From: Arthrobacter sp. B1I2 | GTDB lineage: Bacteria > Actinomycetota > Actinomycetes > Actinomycetales > Micrococcaceae | Direction of reading: 5' to 3' | Assembly (NCBI RefSeq): GCF_030816485.1 | Contig: NZ_JAUSYC010000001.1 | Coordinates: 1,612,001-1,676,000, forward strand | DNA length: 64,000 bases | Shown here: positions 45,154 through 54,449 of the stretch, piece after piece | How the letters are laid out: the number at the start of each line of letters is the position of its first letter | Position numbering within the stretch: position 1 is the first letter of the stretch | Notes under the pieces: model-generated | The model's database searches: none | Told to the model about the DNA's origin: nothing | What the model saw: only the letters and a program-made list of their open reading frames with translations | Program-made: the position numbers and the translations under genes

Positions 45154-45262
45154 AGCCGCCCAAGCAACTCCGGGCAATCAGCGGCCCCAAAGCCAACCCC
45201 TACACAAACCAACACCAACTGCGCCAACAGCAGCTGGCACCCATTAGAAAGGCACTACCTTC

Positions 45263-46516
45263 GTGACTATCACCGCCGATAACGCCTCATCCATCGCCGA
45301 ACTCGAGCGCCTCAAAGTCCTGCACATTGGCTCGAAGGGCAAGCTCACGTTCTCTGACGCAGAGTTCGAGCGGCGCCTGGGCGGCCTGCGCCAGATCATG
45401 GCAGCCAAGGACCTCGATGCAGTCATCCTGACCAGCTACCACGGCATCAAGTACTACTCCGACTTCCTGTACACCACGTTCGGCCGCAACTACGCGCTGG
45501 TGGTCACCGCGGACGACTCGGTCACCGTCACCGCGAACATCGACGCCGGCATGCCCTGGCGCACCTCCTACGGCGAGAACATCGTCTACACCGACTGGCG
45601 CCGCGACAACTTCTACTTCGGCCTGCAGGAGGCACTGCGCCAGCGCGGCGTCAAAGCCGCCCGGATCGGCGTCGAGGACGACTTCCTCCCCGGCCTGACC
45701 CGCGAAAAGATCGCCGCCGCCTTCCCGGGCGCCGAGCTCCTGGACGTCTCGCAGGACGCCATGCGCCAGCGCATGATCAAGTCCCCCGAGGAGATCGAGG
45801 TGATCAAGCACGGCGCCCGCATCGGCGACCTGGGCGGCGAGGCCATCCGCGCGGCGATCCGCGAGGGCATCACCGAGTATGAGGTAGCTCTGATCGGCAC
45901 CGAGGCCATGGTGCACGAGATCGCCAGGACGTTCCCGCACCGCGAGGTCCGCGACACCTGGGTGTGGTTCCAGTCCGGCATCAACACCGACGGCGCGCAT
46001 AACTGGGCCACCACCCGGAAGCTGCAGAAGGGCGACATCCTCTCGCTCAACTGCTTCCCGATGACCTCCGGCTACTACACCGCCCTGGAGCGGACGCTCT
46101 TCCTGGGCCAGCCGGACGAACGCTCCCTGGAACTGTGGAACATCAACGTGGAGGTGCACCGCCGCGGCCTGGAACTTATCAAGCCCGGTGCCGTCTGCAA
46201 GGACATCGCCGCCGAGCTCAACGAGATCTACATCAGTCACGGACTGCTCGCCAACCGCACCTTCGGCTACGGCCACTCCTTTGGAGTCCTGAGCCACTAC
46301 TACGGCCGTGAAGCCGGGCTGGAGTTGCGCGAGGACATCGACACCGTCCTGGAACCCGGCATGGTGGTCTCCATGGAACCCATGATCACGGTGGCGGACG
46401 GCCTGCCTGGCGCCGGCGGCTACCGTGAGCACGACATCCTGGTCATCGGCGAGGATACGGTGGAGAACATCACCAAGTTCCCGTTCGGCCCGGAACACAA
46501 CATCATCCAGGCATAA
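45263..46516 (+). CDS. Creatinase (creatine amidinohydrolase), M24 fold
   Basis: A 417-residue enzyme hydrolysing creatine to sarcosine and urea. The sequence follows known creatinases closely (TSYHGIKYYSDFLYTTFGR, YTDWRRDNFY, WFQSGINTDGAHN, LSLNCFPMTSGYYTALERTL, PGAGGYREHDILVIGED, FPFGPEHNII). The active residues of Pseudomonas putida creatinase H232, E262 and E358 correspond with constant offset to H246, E276 and E372. The pita-bread fold lacks the full metal-ligand set of M24 peptidases, as expected. No urease or sarcosine oxidase genes are in the window. A strong terminator follows. Confidence 0.92.
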   Translation: MTITADNASSIAELERLKVLHIGSKGKLTFSDAEFERRLGGLRQIMAAKDLDAVILTSYHGIKYYSDFLYTTFGRNYALVVTADDSVTVTANIDAGMPWRTSYGENIVYTDWRRDNFYFGLQEALRQRGVKAARIGVEDDFLPGLTREKIAAAFPGAELLDVSQDAMRQRMIKSPEEIEVIKHGARIGDLGGEAIRAAIREGITEYEVALIGTEAMVHEIARTFPHREVRDTWVWFQSGINTDGAHNWATTRKLQKGDILSLNCFPMTSGYYTALERTLFLGQPDERSLELWNINVEVHRRGLELIKPGAVCKDIAAELNEIYISHGLLANRTFGYGHSFGVLSHYYGREAGLELREDIDTVLEPGMVVSMEPMITVADGLPGAGGYREHDILVIGEDTVENITKFPFGPEHNIIQA

Positions 46517-46529
46517 CCATCAGCGCCGG

Positions 46530-46561
46530 GAAGCGGCGCCACGGGCACGTGGCGCCGCTTC
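46530..46561 (+). terminator. Terminator after creatinase
   Basis: GAAGCGGCGCCACG (46530-46543), loop GGCA, CGTGGCGCCGCTTC (46548-46561): perfect 14-bp stem 13 bp past the creatinase stop, separating it from the regulator gene. Confidence 0.85.
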
Positions 46562-46579
46562 TGCCGTCCATGAGGAAAG

Positions 46580-47410
46580 ATGGTGTTCACCATGACTCCT
46601 GCAACAACTTCCGACAGCAACGGCACCGGCACCAACGGCGGGACGGACACGAAAGGCGCCTCCGTCGTCGTCAATGCCATTGCCGTCCTGCGCACCTTCA
46701 CCGCCGACGAACCCCTGCTGGGCGTCACGGAAATCGCCAACCGCGTGGGCATGCACAAGAGCAGCGTCTCCCGGATCCTGGCCACTTTCGAGCAGGAAAA
46801 CCTGGTGGAACGGGACCCGGAAACCAAGCGGTTCCGGCTGGGCCTGGGACTCATCGCCGTCGCCGGACCGCTGCTGGCCGAGATGGAGGAGCGGCGCGTT
46901 GCCTACCCCGTGCTGCGGCAGTTGACCGAGCAGACCGGCGAGACCAGTGCGCTGATGCTCTGGAACGGGGACGAGGCCATCTGCGTGGAGCAAATCGCCA
47001 GCCACCACCAGATCAAGCACACCACGCCCCTCGGCGCCCGGTACCGGGACGCCATGAGCGCGTCCGTCCAGGTGTTCCTGTCCACCCTGCCGGCCGAGCG
47101 GGTGCGGGAGCTGCTGCGCAGCGGGACCATCGCCTTTCCGGGAATGGACGACGCCGGGCTTGCGGCTTACGAGGCCAGGCTCCACGACGTGGCGCAGCGG
47201 GGATGGGCGGGCAACTACGGCGAATCGTCCATGGATGAGGTGGGCGTTGCCGCCCCGGTCCGCGACCACCGCGGCGACGTGGTGGCGGCCGTCCTGATCC
47301 CGGCGCCCCGCTTCAGGGTGTCGAAGGAGCAGTTCGAGAGCCTGGGTGATGCCTGTGTGGCCGCCGCCGCTAAAGTGACCACCCGGTTGGGCGGCCGGCC
47401 AGCAACCTGA
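46580..47410 (+). CDS. IclR-family transcriptional regulator
   Basis: 276 residues. After a disordered N-terminus (about 30) comes the winged helix: VVNAIAVLRTFTADEPLLGVTEIANRVGMHKSSVSRILATFEQENLVERD. The C-terminal IclR effector domain contains LTEQTGETSALMLWNGDEAICVEQI, GARYRDAMSASVQVFL and GESSMDEVGVAAPVRDHRGDVVAAVLIPAPRFRVS. It most likely senses creatine or a product and acts on the two GTTGCA-N5-TGCAAC sites. GAGGAAAG precedes ATG 46580; ATG 46592 is also possible. The terminator before it suggests it has its own promoter or relies on read-through. Confidence 0.92.
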   Translation: MVFTMTPATTSDSNGTGTNGGTDTKGASVVVNAIAVLRTFTADEPLLGVTEIANRVGMHKSSVSRILATFEQENLVERDPETKRFRLGLGLIAVAGPLLAEMEERRVAYPVLRQLTEQTGETSALMLWNGDEAICVEQIASHHQIKHTTPLGARYRDAMSASVQVFLSTLPAERVRELLRSGTIAFPGMDDAGLAAYEARLHDVAQRGWAGNYGESSMDEVGVAAPVRDHRGDVVAAVLIPAPRFRVSKEQFESLGDACVAAAAKVTTRLGGRPAT

Positions 47411-47423
47411 TGTTGCTGGCCGG
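47395..47423. terminator. Bidirectional terminator at the end of iclR
   Basis: CCGGCCAGCAAC (47395-47406) and GTTGCTGGCCGG (47412-47423), perfect 12 bp. The iclR stop codon lies in the loop. It serves the two convergent genes. Confidence 0.8.
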
Positions 47424-47431
47424 GACAGCCC

Positions 47432-49765
47432 TTACGACCAGGTGATGTAGGAGCCGGTCGGGCTCCAGTGGATGACGCCGCCCTGGTAGTTCTGGGCCAC
47501 GCTTCCGTCATTGCCTGTCGCGTATTCATCGCTGGTGGGGTAGCCGAGGCGACCCGATTCAAACCCTGTGGAGGCCCAAATTGAGCGGATCGCGCCGATG
47601 GAGATGTGGGCTCCTGTGGCCGGTGACCAGATGATGGCGCCGCCCTGGTAGTTCTGGTAGACCCCGCCGTTCTTGAGGCCGCCCACTTCGTCGGTGGTCG
47701 GGTAGCCGAGGCCGCCGTTTTCAAACCCTGTAGCGGCCCACAGGCCGCGGATTGCGCCGATGGAGATGTGGGCTCCTGTGGCCGGTGACCAGATGATGGC
47801 GCCGCCCTGGTAGTTCTGGTAGACCCCGCCGTCCCTGAGGCCGCCCACTTCGTCGGTGGTCGGGTAGCCGAGGCCGCCGTTTTCAAACCCTGTTGCTGCC
47901 CACAGACCACGGATCGCGCCAGTTGAGACATGGGCCCCTGACGCCGGCGAGTAGAGGATGCACGCGCGTTCAAAACACTGGTACCCGCCGTTGTCCTTGA
48001 GGCCGTACACCTCTGGGGTGGTGGCTGCTCCAAAAGCACCATTCAGCGAAGCTGCCTTCACTGCAATCGGCGTCTGCGCGGGTGGAGGCCCAGCCGTGGT
48101 GAAGGTCCACGTCTGGTCCGCGGCCAGGGCGTTGCCGGCAACATCCTTCACACCGGTGGTACCGCCCTTGATCGTCGCAGTGTAAGTGGTCCCCGCAGCC
48201 AGGTCAGCACCAGGGTCCAGGGTTGCAACTTTGCCGGGGGCGTCATACGCCACAGCGGCCGCCACGGGAGCCGTCCCGTCCGTCAACGTGAACGTGTTCG
48301 TTGTGATCGTGGACGGGTCCATGCCCTCCGAGAACGTCCCTGTCACATTGACCGTCGCTGCCACGCCGGTGGCACCGGCAGCGGGAGACGTGGGCGTCAC
48401 GGTCGGAGCCGTGGTGTCAGTGCTTCCCCCTCCGGTGGGATCGTAGTAGTGCCAGTACCGGCTTGTGGCGTTGACGTCTGCCAGCAGCAACAGGCCGCTG
48501 TCGGCCGTGCCCCACGCCGCACTGTTGACGTTCTGCTTCGTCGACGTCACATTGTGCACAAACTGGTCGGCATCGACGACGCGGGCGGTCTTGGTGGTGG
48601 TGAAGCTGATCTTGTCCAGCGGCGTGGACTTTTCGTAGATCGCACCGCCCGAGGTGGTGCAGACACCGGCGTCCGTGGTGCCGGACGGCTTTGGATAGGT
48701 AGCGAAGGTACGCAGCCTTTGGGTGCTCTCGTCAATCATGACGATCACCCGGTTTGGACACTCCGCAACGGTAGCGATCGTGTGCGCGGACCAGGTGGTA
48801 CCACTCAAGGCCAGCAGTTGGATCAGCGGCTGGGACGCGGACGTGTACGAGGTCTTGATGGCCGCGAACACCCGGCCGCCCGAAGAGTCCAGCCACTTTA
48901 GGTTCATATGGTCGTCACTGCTGCGCTCTCCCTTCACCGCCGCCACAGGCGTGGTCCAGCCGGCACTCGGTGCGGCAGTGTCGTCGTGGTAGCTCCAATA
49001 CATGCCGTCGGTGGAGTCCCCCACCTGCCGGCTCCACATCACGCCGACCTTGTTCCCGCCAAACGCGATCACAGCCGAGTTATCGTCCACGGACACATTG
49101 CTCAAGGATGCAGGATGTGCAAACGGTGTGCCCCACGTCGCGCCGTCGGTGCCGGTGACGTTCAAATAGATCCGGTTCCCCTGTTGCCACGTGGCCCAGA
49201 CCCGGCCGGTCGAGTCCTTATCAATGGAGAGGGTCTCGGTCTTTTGGTTGTTGATTTGGGTAGATCCCAGGCTCGTGTACGACTTCGTACTCGAGTTGTA
49301 GCTGTAACGCCGCATGGTCGTGGGGAAGTTCGATTCCGCCGGCAGGCCGTCGTCAACGAAACGGTGGCTCGCCACATACAGAGTCTTCCCGTCCCACAGC
49401 ACGTCATGATGAGTATTCGCCCGGGACTCCGTCACCACACCGGTGCTCGTCCATGAACTTGTCGAGGCATTGAACCGGAAGATGCGGAAACTGGAACTGC
49501 CGGCGTCCCAAAGGTTCCCCCACCAGATCCCGTCGTTGAACCACAGCGAATTCGTCTGCCGTTTGGTGCCGGTCGGGGTGGACGTACCGGAATGTGACGG
49601 ACCCTGAACGCCGACATCACCCGTGGCAGCCGACGCTGAGATCGGTACCACCAGAGCACCCAGCGCAACCAATACCGCTGTCAAGAGTCCCAGGAGTCGC
49701 AGATTCTGCCACCGGCGTGGACGAGGACCAGGCAAGTTATCGACGCTCCGCATGAGGAAAAGCAT
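47432..49765 (-). CDS. Large secreted protein with beta-propeller-like region, Ig-like domain and LGFP repeats
   Basis: About 777 residues. A signal peptide (LLGLLTAVLVALGALVVPISASAA) is followed by about 400 residues with repeated SWTSTGV/DGKTLYVASHR/STGRVWATW patterns that resemble a beta-propeller. Then comes a Big_5-type Ig-like domain (PTVTPTSPAAGATGVAATVNVTGTFSEGMDPSTI) and, from about residue 590, three and a half LGFP repeats (GGLGYPTTDEVGG, YQGGAIIWSPATGAH). LGFP modules bind the actinobacterial cell envelope. Likely a surface-attached carbohydrate-binding or enzymatic protein. The start is uncertain (ATG 49765, ATG 49753 or TTG 49834; no good ribosome site). Confidence 0.8.
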   Translation of the reverse strand: MLFLMRSVDNLPGPRPRRWQNLRLLGLLTAVLVALGALVVPISASAATGDVGVQGPSHSGTSTPTGTKRQTNSLWFNDGIWWGNLWDAGSSSFRIFRFNASTSSWTSTGVVTESRANTHHDVLWDGKTLYVASHRFVDDGLPAESNFPTTMRRYSYNSSTKSYTSLGSTQINNQKTETLSIDKDSTGRVWATWQQGNRIYLNVTGTDGATWGTPFAHPASLSNVSVDDNSAVIAFGGNKVGVMWSRQVGDSTDGMYWSYHDDTAAPSAGWTTPVAAVKGERSSDDHMNLKWLDSSGGRVFAAIKTSYTSASQPLIQLLALSGTTWSAHTIATVAECPNRVIVMIDESTQRLRTFATYPKPSGTTDAGVCTTSGGAIYEKSTPLDKISFTTTKTARVVDADQFVHNVTSTKQNVNSAAWGTADSGLLLLADVNATSRYWHYYDPTGGGSTDTTAPTVTPTSPAAGATGVAATVNVTGTFSEGMDPSTITTNTFTLTDGTAPVAAAVAYDAPGKVATLDPGADLAAGTTYTATIKGGTTGVKDVAGNALAADQTWTFTTAGPPPAQTPIAVKAASLNGAFGAATTPEVYGLKDNGGYQCFERACILYSPASGAHVSTGAIRGLWAATGFENGGLGYPTTDEVGGLRDGGVYQNYQGGAIIWSPATGAHISIGAIRGLWAATGFENGGLGYPTTDEVGGLKNGGVYQNYQGGAIIWSPATGAHISIGAIRSIWASTGFESGRLGYPTSDEYATGNDGSVAQNYQGGVIHWSPTGSYITWS
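47594..47917. repeat. Two near-identical tandem 162-bp repeats (LGFP units)
   Basis: The unit at 47594-47755 is repeated at 47756-47917 with only a handful of base differences, giving 54-residue LGFP modules that differ at a few positions (for example KN versus RD). Such recent duplication allows copy-number change by recombination. Confidence 0.85.
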
Positions 49766-49986
49766 GGAAGTTTTGGCACGTCTACTACTCCCGCCTACGC
49801 GGAAAAACGGATAATTAGTCAATTTAGCCCCCAAGAGTTGAATGCCGCCGATTCCCAGTTCGTTCAGTGTTGTTGCTCAAGGCATCCAAAACAATCCCGG
49901 GCTCCCCCTAATTGATGCCCCTATAGGTCACTACGGAAGGGAAAAGACTGTGACTTTCAGCGATAAAAGGGGGTCTTTTTGCGTCG

Positions 49987-50387
49987 CTAAATGGCGGCCT
50001 GCTGGTTCGGCAGTGCACGCGGCCGTCTATAAAACGTTGCTTGGGACATTCCGAGATCGCGCGTGACCTGAGCAGCGGGCTCGCCGCCTTCGACCAAGCG
50101 GACCGCGCTTCGAATCTGACTGTCAGTAACCCGGCCAGGCCGGCCACCCAATTCCATCCCGCTTTCGCAGTGGCGACATCGCCTCCACCGAGGTTTATAA
50201 CGCGCAGGCCGCTCCTCGGCTGCGGAGTTCATCGGCGCGTCCCGGACACGCTGTTATCAATGTGAAGGTCATCGCGCCGGACTCCAGCGGCAAGAAGGTC
50301 TGCCTGTTGTCGGTCGGTGGATTGCTGCGCGTGGAAACGCGCGCATAGCCAATCAGTTTGGCCATGGGCTGCTCTGATGTGCCCCAT
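49987..50387 (-). pseudogene. Decayed serine recombinase (resolvase/invertase) with internal deletion
   Basis: The 5' part (from 50387) encodes CARFHAQQSTDRQQADLLAAGVRRDDLHIDNSVSGTRR, a corrupted version of the resolvase start YARVSTxxQxTDRQ...GVSGxR; the catalytic Ser position is damaged. The 3' part (to 49987) encodes GRPGRVTDSQIRSAVRLVEG then QVTRDLGMSQATFYRR, the C-terminal helix-turn-helix of the family. About 100 residues of the catalytic core between them are missing and the frames differ. It is a scar of a past mobile element. Confidence 0.75.
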
Positions 50388-50581
50388 AACTAATGGTGGA
50401 TACAGCGGTTCAACCAGAAGGTTTGGAGACATAGTTACGAGAATCACTGGCGGCGGAAGAACTCTGACGATTCCGCGAAAAATAAGATACTGCAATCGTC
50501 ACAGTGACCCAGCCTGTGAGACGTCTTGTATCCCAAGGGTTTCGAGACGCCTATGTCTCTTATTAGTTATGTCGGCTGAGG

Positions 50582-50833
50582 CTAGTGGAGGAGTTTGTGA
50601 ATGACCCATCCGTCTCCGTGGAAGATCAGAGTTCTGCCTTGGCCGTCAATCCAGACCCAAAAGTATGAGGCGTCTTCGCCGACGTCATCCACCGTGCCAT
50701 GTTCGGGTGCACATCCGGTCCGTTGGACGACGACTCTGTCGCCCGGGTTCAGGTGAATCCAGTTGTGATAGCTGAGTAGGCGACTTGGCGGGCCAGGGGA
50801 TGGGACTTTCACTAGCTGAGTGTCTGCATTCAC
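50582..50833 (-). CDS. Hypothetical protein, 83 aa
   Basis: The GTG at 50833 follows GGAAGGAACACC, a good ribosome site. The product contains WIHLNPGDRVVVQRTGCAPEHGTVDDVGEDASYFWVWIDGQGRTLIFHGDGW, which looks like a small SH3/KOW-like beta-barrel. No function known. It lies upstream of the sugar-acid operon terminator and reads in the same direction, but is separated from it by that hairpin. Confidence 0.6.
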   Translation of the reverse strand: MNADTQLVKVPSPGPPSRLLSYHNWIHLNPGDRVVVQRTGCAPEHGTVDDVGEDASYFWVWIDGQGRTLIFHGDGWVIHKLLH

Positions 50834-50884
50834 GGTGTTCCTTCCGGTGGATTTGGCGTTTCCGTCCACCAGGTCCTGGTATAT

Positions 50885-50934
50885 AAGGAAAAGGGCGGGG
50901 CGGGCACCCGTGTGCACGCCCCGCCCTTTTCCTT
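50885..50934. terminator. Strong terminator after the sugar-acid operon
   Basis: Perfect 18-bp stem: AAGGAAAAGGGCGGGGCG (50885-50902) and its complement (50917-50934), 14-base loop. On the minus strand it ends in TTTTCCTT, 9 bp after the permease stop. Confidence 0.9.
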
Positions 50935-50942
50935 TAGTACTG

Positions 50943-51980
50943 CTAGGTCAGTTCGGGGGTACTACCTGCATGCTTGGGGGCTAGCGCCTCCTGCTCGGCC
51001 GAGTTGTCTTCTGCGTCCGCTAGGCCCTCCCTTTTCTGCACCCGGCGGGCCCATGCTGAGGTGACGATTGGGCAGAGCACTGCGGAGACGACGACCGAGG
51101 CTGCCACGAGCACTGTGGCGTGTTCCGCAGCCGGCGCGTAGACGGGGTTGGCCGCGGCAATGATGGCGGGGACGAGGGCCGCGTTTCCGGCTGTGGTTGC
51201 TGCGGCGAGGCCTGCTACCCCGTCGCCGCCGGTGAGTTTGTCGGCGAGCAGCAGCACTGCGCCGCCGATGAAGACCACGAACAGGCCAAGGGCGATGCCG
51301 AGCAGTCCTGCTTCGACGACGGCGTTGAGGTTGATGGTCAGTCCGAGGGCCAGGCCCAGGAACGGAATCATTGCCGGTACCAGCGGGGCCAGGAGATGCC
51401 GCATGTTCTTGTCCAGGTTTCCGAGGAGCATGCCCAGTGCCAGCGGGAGGATTGCGCCGACGAGTGCCTGCCAGGGGAAGGCAGCGAGGCCGGCGATGCC
51501 GAGGGTGACCATGGTCAGGAAGGGGCCGGATTCGAGCGAGAGGATGGAGTAGGCTCCAGCATCGCGTTTGCGGCCGAACTGGCCCATGAGGGAGATGTAG
51601 AGGCCGCCGTTAGTGTCGTTCAGTGCGGCGACGAGTGCGAGGGTTGAGAGGCCGGCAAGGATTCCGGTTTCAATGGGTGCTTCGCCGAGGAAGCGTCCGG
51701 CGATGACGCCGATGAGGATGGCGAAGAGGATTTTTGAGCCGAGCAGCACGCCGCCCTTTTTGAGGATGTAGGGCGTTGATTTAACTTCGAGTGTTGCGCC
51801 GAGGCATACGAAGAACACGGCGAGGAGGGGTGCTAGGCCGGTGAAGAATGCACCCGTGAAGGAGCCGAAGAATTTTCCGGCGTCCGGGGCCAGGGTGTGA
51901 ATGACGGCGCCGATGCCAAGGGGCACCAGCATCATGCCGCCGGGGACTTTTTCCAGGGCTTTCTTGATGGGAATCGACAT
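50943..51980 (-). CDS. kdgT: 2-keto-3-deoxygluconate permease (KdgT) family transporter
   Basis: A 345-residue secondary transporter with about 10 helices. The start [32 protein letters not shown] and the segments [22 protein letters not shown] and [24 protein letters not shown] are characteristic of KdgT. CACAGGAGAAATCA before ATG 51980 is a strong ribosome site. Classical members import 2-keto-3-deoxygluconate with protons; in this operon the substrate is more likely another sugar acid processed by the linked dehydrogenase, kinase and RuBisCO-like protein. Last gene of the operon. Confidence 0.88.
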   Translation of the reverse strand: MSIPIKKALEKVPGGMMLVPLGIGAVIHTLAPDAGKFFGSFTGAFFTGLAPLLAVFFVCLGATLEVKSTPYILKKGGVLLGSKILFAILIGVIAGRFLGEAPIETGILAGLSTLALVAALNDTNGGLYISLMGQFGRKRDAGAYSILSLESGPFLTMVTLGIAGLAAFPWQALVGAILPLALGMLLGNLDKNMRHLLAPLVPAMIPFLGLALGLTINLNAVVEAGLLGIALGLFVVFIGGAVLLLADKLTGGDGVAGLAAATTAGNAALVPAIIAAANPVYAPAAEHATVLVAASVVVSAVLCPIVTSAWARRVQKREGLADAEDNSAEQEALAPKHAGSTPELT

Positions 51981-52052
51981 TGATTTCTCCTGTGAATGGC
52001 TGGGTTGCTTGGGTCCACGCATTCCGGGGCGGGTGCGCGGGGGTGGGGGTGT

Positions 52053-53096
52053 TTAGCCGAGGCCTGGGATGAGCAGGACTTTGCAGGCGTCTCCGGTGAG
52101 CAGTTCGACGGCTTCGTCGATTTCGCTGAGTTTCTTGCGGTGGGTGATGAGCCAGTCGAGCTCCAGCTTCCCGGAGTCAAGGAGGAGCAGGCTCTGTTCC
52201 CAGGTTTCCCAGAGCCGGCGTCCGAAGATGCCGCGAAGGGTGATGCCTTTTTTGTTGATGTAGGCGGCGATGTCGACTTCGGCGGGGCGGCTGGGGTGGC
52301 CGACGGTGATGACGGTGGCTTCGCGGCGAACGGCTTCGAAGAGTGTGGTGAGGGTGCCGGGTGCTCCTGAGCATTCGAAGCCGACGTCGAAGCCGCCGCG
52401 GCGGCCGGTGAGTTCGCGGCAGCGTTCGATGATGCCGTCGTTGGGGTGCAGGGCGGTCGCGCCGAGCTTTTCGGCTTGGGCGCGCCGGTAGGGGTTGGGG
52501 TCGACGGCGATGACATGGCTGGCGCCCATGAGCAGTGCCAGGTTCACGACGACGAGGCCGACCGGTCCTGCGCCACTGACGAGCACGGCCCGGCCTGCGA
52601 CGGAGTAATTGGCGCGCTGGATGGCGTGCACTGCGACGCCGGCTGCCTCGAGCAGGGCTCCGGACTCGAGGGACAGGCCGGTGGGGAGCTTGACGCAGAT
52701 GTCCTGCGGGACAGCGGCGTACTCGGCGAAGACGCCGTCGATGTGCATGCCCAGGATCCCGGTGCGTTCACACGTGTGCGCGTCGCCGGTGCGGCAGGGG
52801 AAGCACTGGCCGCAGGTCAGGTGGCTTTCGAGGGCGACTTGGTCGCCAACCTGCAGTCCGGTGACGCCGGCTCCGACCTCGACGATGGTTCCTGCGCCTT
52901 CGTGCCCGAGGGTGACCGGGAGGTTGAGGTTGAACGCCTGGGCAGAGGGGGTCCATTCGTAGAGTTCGCGGTCGGTGCCGCACAGGGACGCGGCTCCGAC
53001 TTCGATGACGACGGTGCCTTCTGTTGCCTTGGGGTCGCCGGCGTCAGTGACGTAGGTGACGCCTCGTTCTGCTGCGTTCTTAACTACTGCCCGCAT
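52053..53096 (-). CDS. Zinc-dependent medium-chain dehydrogenase, threonine-dehydrogenase-like
   Basis: 347 residues. Catalytic zinc ligands C39, H65 and E66 (GHEGAG), and four structural-zinc Cys at 95, 98, 101 and 109. The NAD-binding fold shows SGAGPVGLVVVNLALLMGASHVIAVDPNPYRR, with Asp after strand 2 indicating NAD preference. LGMHIDGVFAEYAAVP is typical of the Tdh/polyol dehydrogenase group. In the operon it probably oxidises a hydroxy acid to the 3-oxo acid used by the DUF1537 kinase. Exact substrate not known. Confidence 0.9.
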   Translation of the reverse strand: MRAVVKNAAERGVTYVTDAGDPKATEGTVVIEVGAASLCGTDRELYEWTPSAQAFNLNLPVTLGHEGAGTIVEVGAGVTGLQVGDQVALESHLTCGQCFPCRTGDAHTCERTGILGMHIDGVFAEYAAVPQDICVKLPTGLSLESGALLEAAGVAVHAIQRANYSVAGRAVLVSGAGPVGLVVVNLALLMGASHVIAVDPNPYRRAQAEKLGATALHPNDGIIERCRELTGRRGGFDVGFECSGAPGTLTTLFEAVRREATVITVGHPSRPAEVDIAAYINKKGITLRGIFGRRLWETWEQSLLLLDSGKLELDWLITHRKKLSEIDEAVELLTGDACKVLLIPGLG

Positions 53097-53149
53097 GGGG
53101 GCCGCCTTTCGTTGGTTCTGGTGATGCGTGGAGGATTGTGTTGGGGGTG

Positions 53150-54448
53150 TCAGCTGGGGAGTTGGCCGGCGAAGCGGCGCAGGATGTCGGTGGGGCCGAC
53201 CTGTCCGCCCTTGAGCAGGAGCCTGCACCCTCCGACAGCGGAGGCGCCGTCGGCTTTCAGGATTGGGCCGGCTGTGACGAATTGGTCGGTCACCCGGAGT
53301 TGGCGTACGCCCATGGCGATGAGTGCATGGCTGGAGGTATCGCCGCCGCAGACGGCGATGTCCCGGGTGAGGCCGGCTGTGGCCATCCTGGCGGCGATGC
53401 CGCCGATCAGTGTGCCGACGTAGCCGGCGTCCACCGGTTTGCTGGTGCCGTAGCGGGGGTCCGCCGCGCCGCGGGTTGTGTGCACGATGACGTTCCTACC
53501 TGCCCGAAGGGCCGCGGAAACGCGTTCATCGAGGGCGGCGACGAGTGCGGTGTCAACGCGCTGGAGCAGTTCGGCAGGCACGGGAACGTCCTCCCAGCCA
53601 TTGGCGATGGCATCGTTAATCTGCTCGGCCGTGGTGCTGGACGCTGAAGCGCTTACGGCCAGAACCGGTCCGGACGGGCGCTGCGGGCCGGGTGTGCGTG
53701 GAGTCTGGTCCGAGATTGAGCGTGCCAGTGCTGCCATGATGCCGCCGGATCCGACGACGATGGATGGGCCGTGGCCGTGTTCTTCCCGCATGAGGGCTTC
53801 TGCGATGGCGTCCATCTGGTGTTCGTCGACGGCGTCGACGACAAAGGCCTGTGCCCCGGGATCCCGGCGCCGTTCCGCCCAGGCGTCCTTGAAGGTGCCG
53901 TCCTCATACGCTGGCACGTGGATCGCCGCAGGCACCTGGGTGCCGCCGAGCTGTTCGGCCAGGACCTGGCGCAGGTCCGCCTCGGCCATGGGGGTGGACG
54001 GGTGGCGGGACATCACCGGGTGGCGGTCCAGCCGGTAGGTTTTGCCGGCGTAGTTGGCGTAGTGGTTGCTGAAGGCGGTGTAACGGCCGAAGCCCGGCTG
54101 GGCCGGCGCCACGGGAATGGGGCCGTGCAGGGGGAACCGCTCATGGAGCAGCTGAATCCCGCGGCCTATGCTCCCGACAGTGGTGGAGCTGTCGAAGGTG
54201 GAGCACACCTTGTACAGCAGCACGTCCAGGTTCAGGGCCGCAATGCCGGCAAGGTCACGGGCTACCAGGTTGTCGAATGCCGTTCCGGACAGCGAGCGGG
54301 CCGGTCCTGCGAACCCGACGACGTCGGTGTCCGTGGGCAGCGGAGCGTCCCCGATGACCAAGGCAGCTTCCAGTCCGTAGCGGTGGGACTGCGCCAGGAC
54401 GTCGGCGGCTCCGGTGAGGTCGTCCGCGACGAAACCGAAAGCTGGCAT
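53150..54448 (-). CDS. DUF1537 four-carbon acid sugar kinase family protein
   Basis: A 432-residue ATP-dependent kinase of the family that phosphorylates erythronate, threonate, 3-oxo-tetronates and 3-oxo-isoapionate. The N-terminal acid-binding domain begins FGFVADDLTGAADV; the C-terminal nucleotide domain has VVGSGGIMAALARS, AVSASASSTTAEQI and VCGGDTSSHALIAMG. ATG 54448 lies 1 bp after the RuBisCO-like protein stop, a tight coupling that points to consecutive steps. OiaK of the D-apionate route is a family member acting just before a RuBisCO-like protein; that role is proposed here by context. Confidence 0.88.
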   Translation of the reverse strand: MPAFGFVADDLTGAADVLAQSHRYGLEAALVIGDAPLPTDTDVVGFAGPARSLSGTAFDNLVARDLAGIAALNLDVLLYKVCSTFDSSTTVGSIGRGIQLLHERFPLHGPIPVAPAQPGFGRYTAFSNHYANYAGKTYRLDRHPVMSRHPSTPMAEADLRQVLAEQLGGTQVPAAIHVPAYEDGTFKDAWAERRRDPGAQAFVVDAVDEHQMDAIAEALMREEHGHGPSIVVGSGGIMAALARSISDQTPRTPGPQRPSGPVLAVSASASSTTAEQINDAIANGWEDVPVPAELLQRVDTALVAALDERVSAALRAGRNVIVHTTRGAADPRYGTSKPVDAGYVGTLIGGIAARMATAGLTRDIAVCGGDTSSHALIAMGVRQLRVTDQFVTAGPILKADGASAVGGCRLLLKGGQVGPTDILRRFAGQLPS

Positions 54449-54449
54449 T

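Noticed and set aside
50229..50495. Intact small protein with the start MQYLIFRGIVRV
   Set aside because: Only the part after 50387 has homology (to resolvases) and it is truncated; the rest is random.
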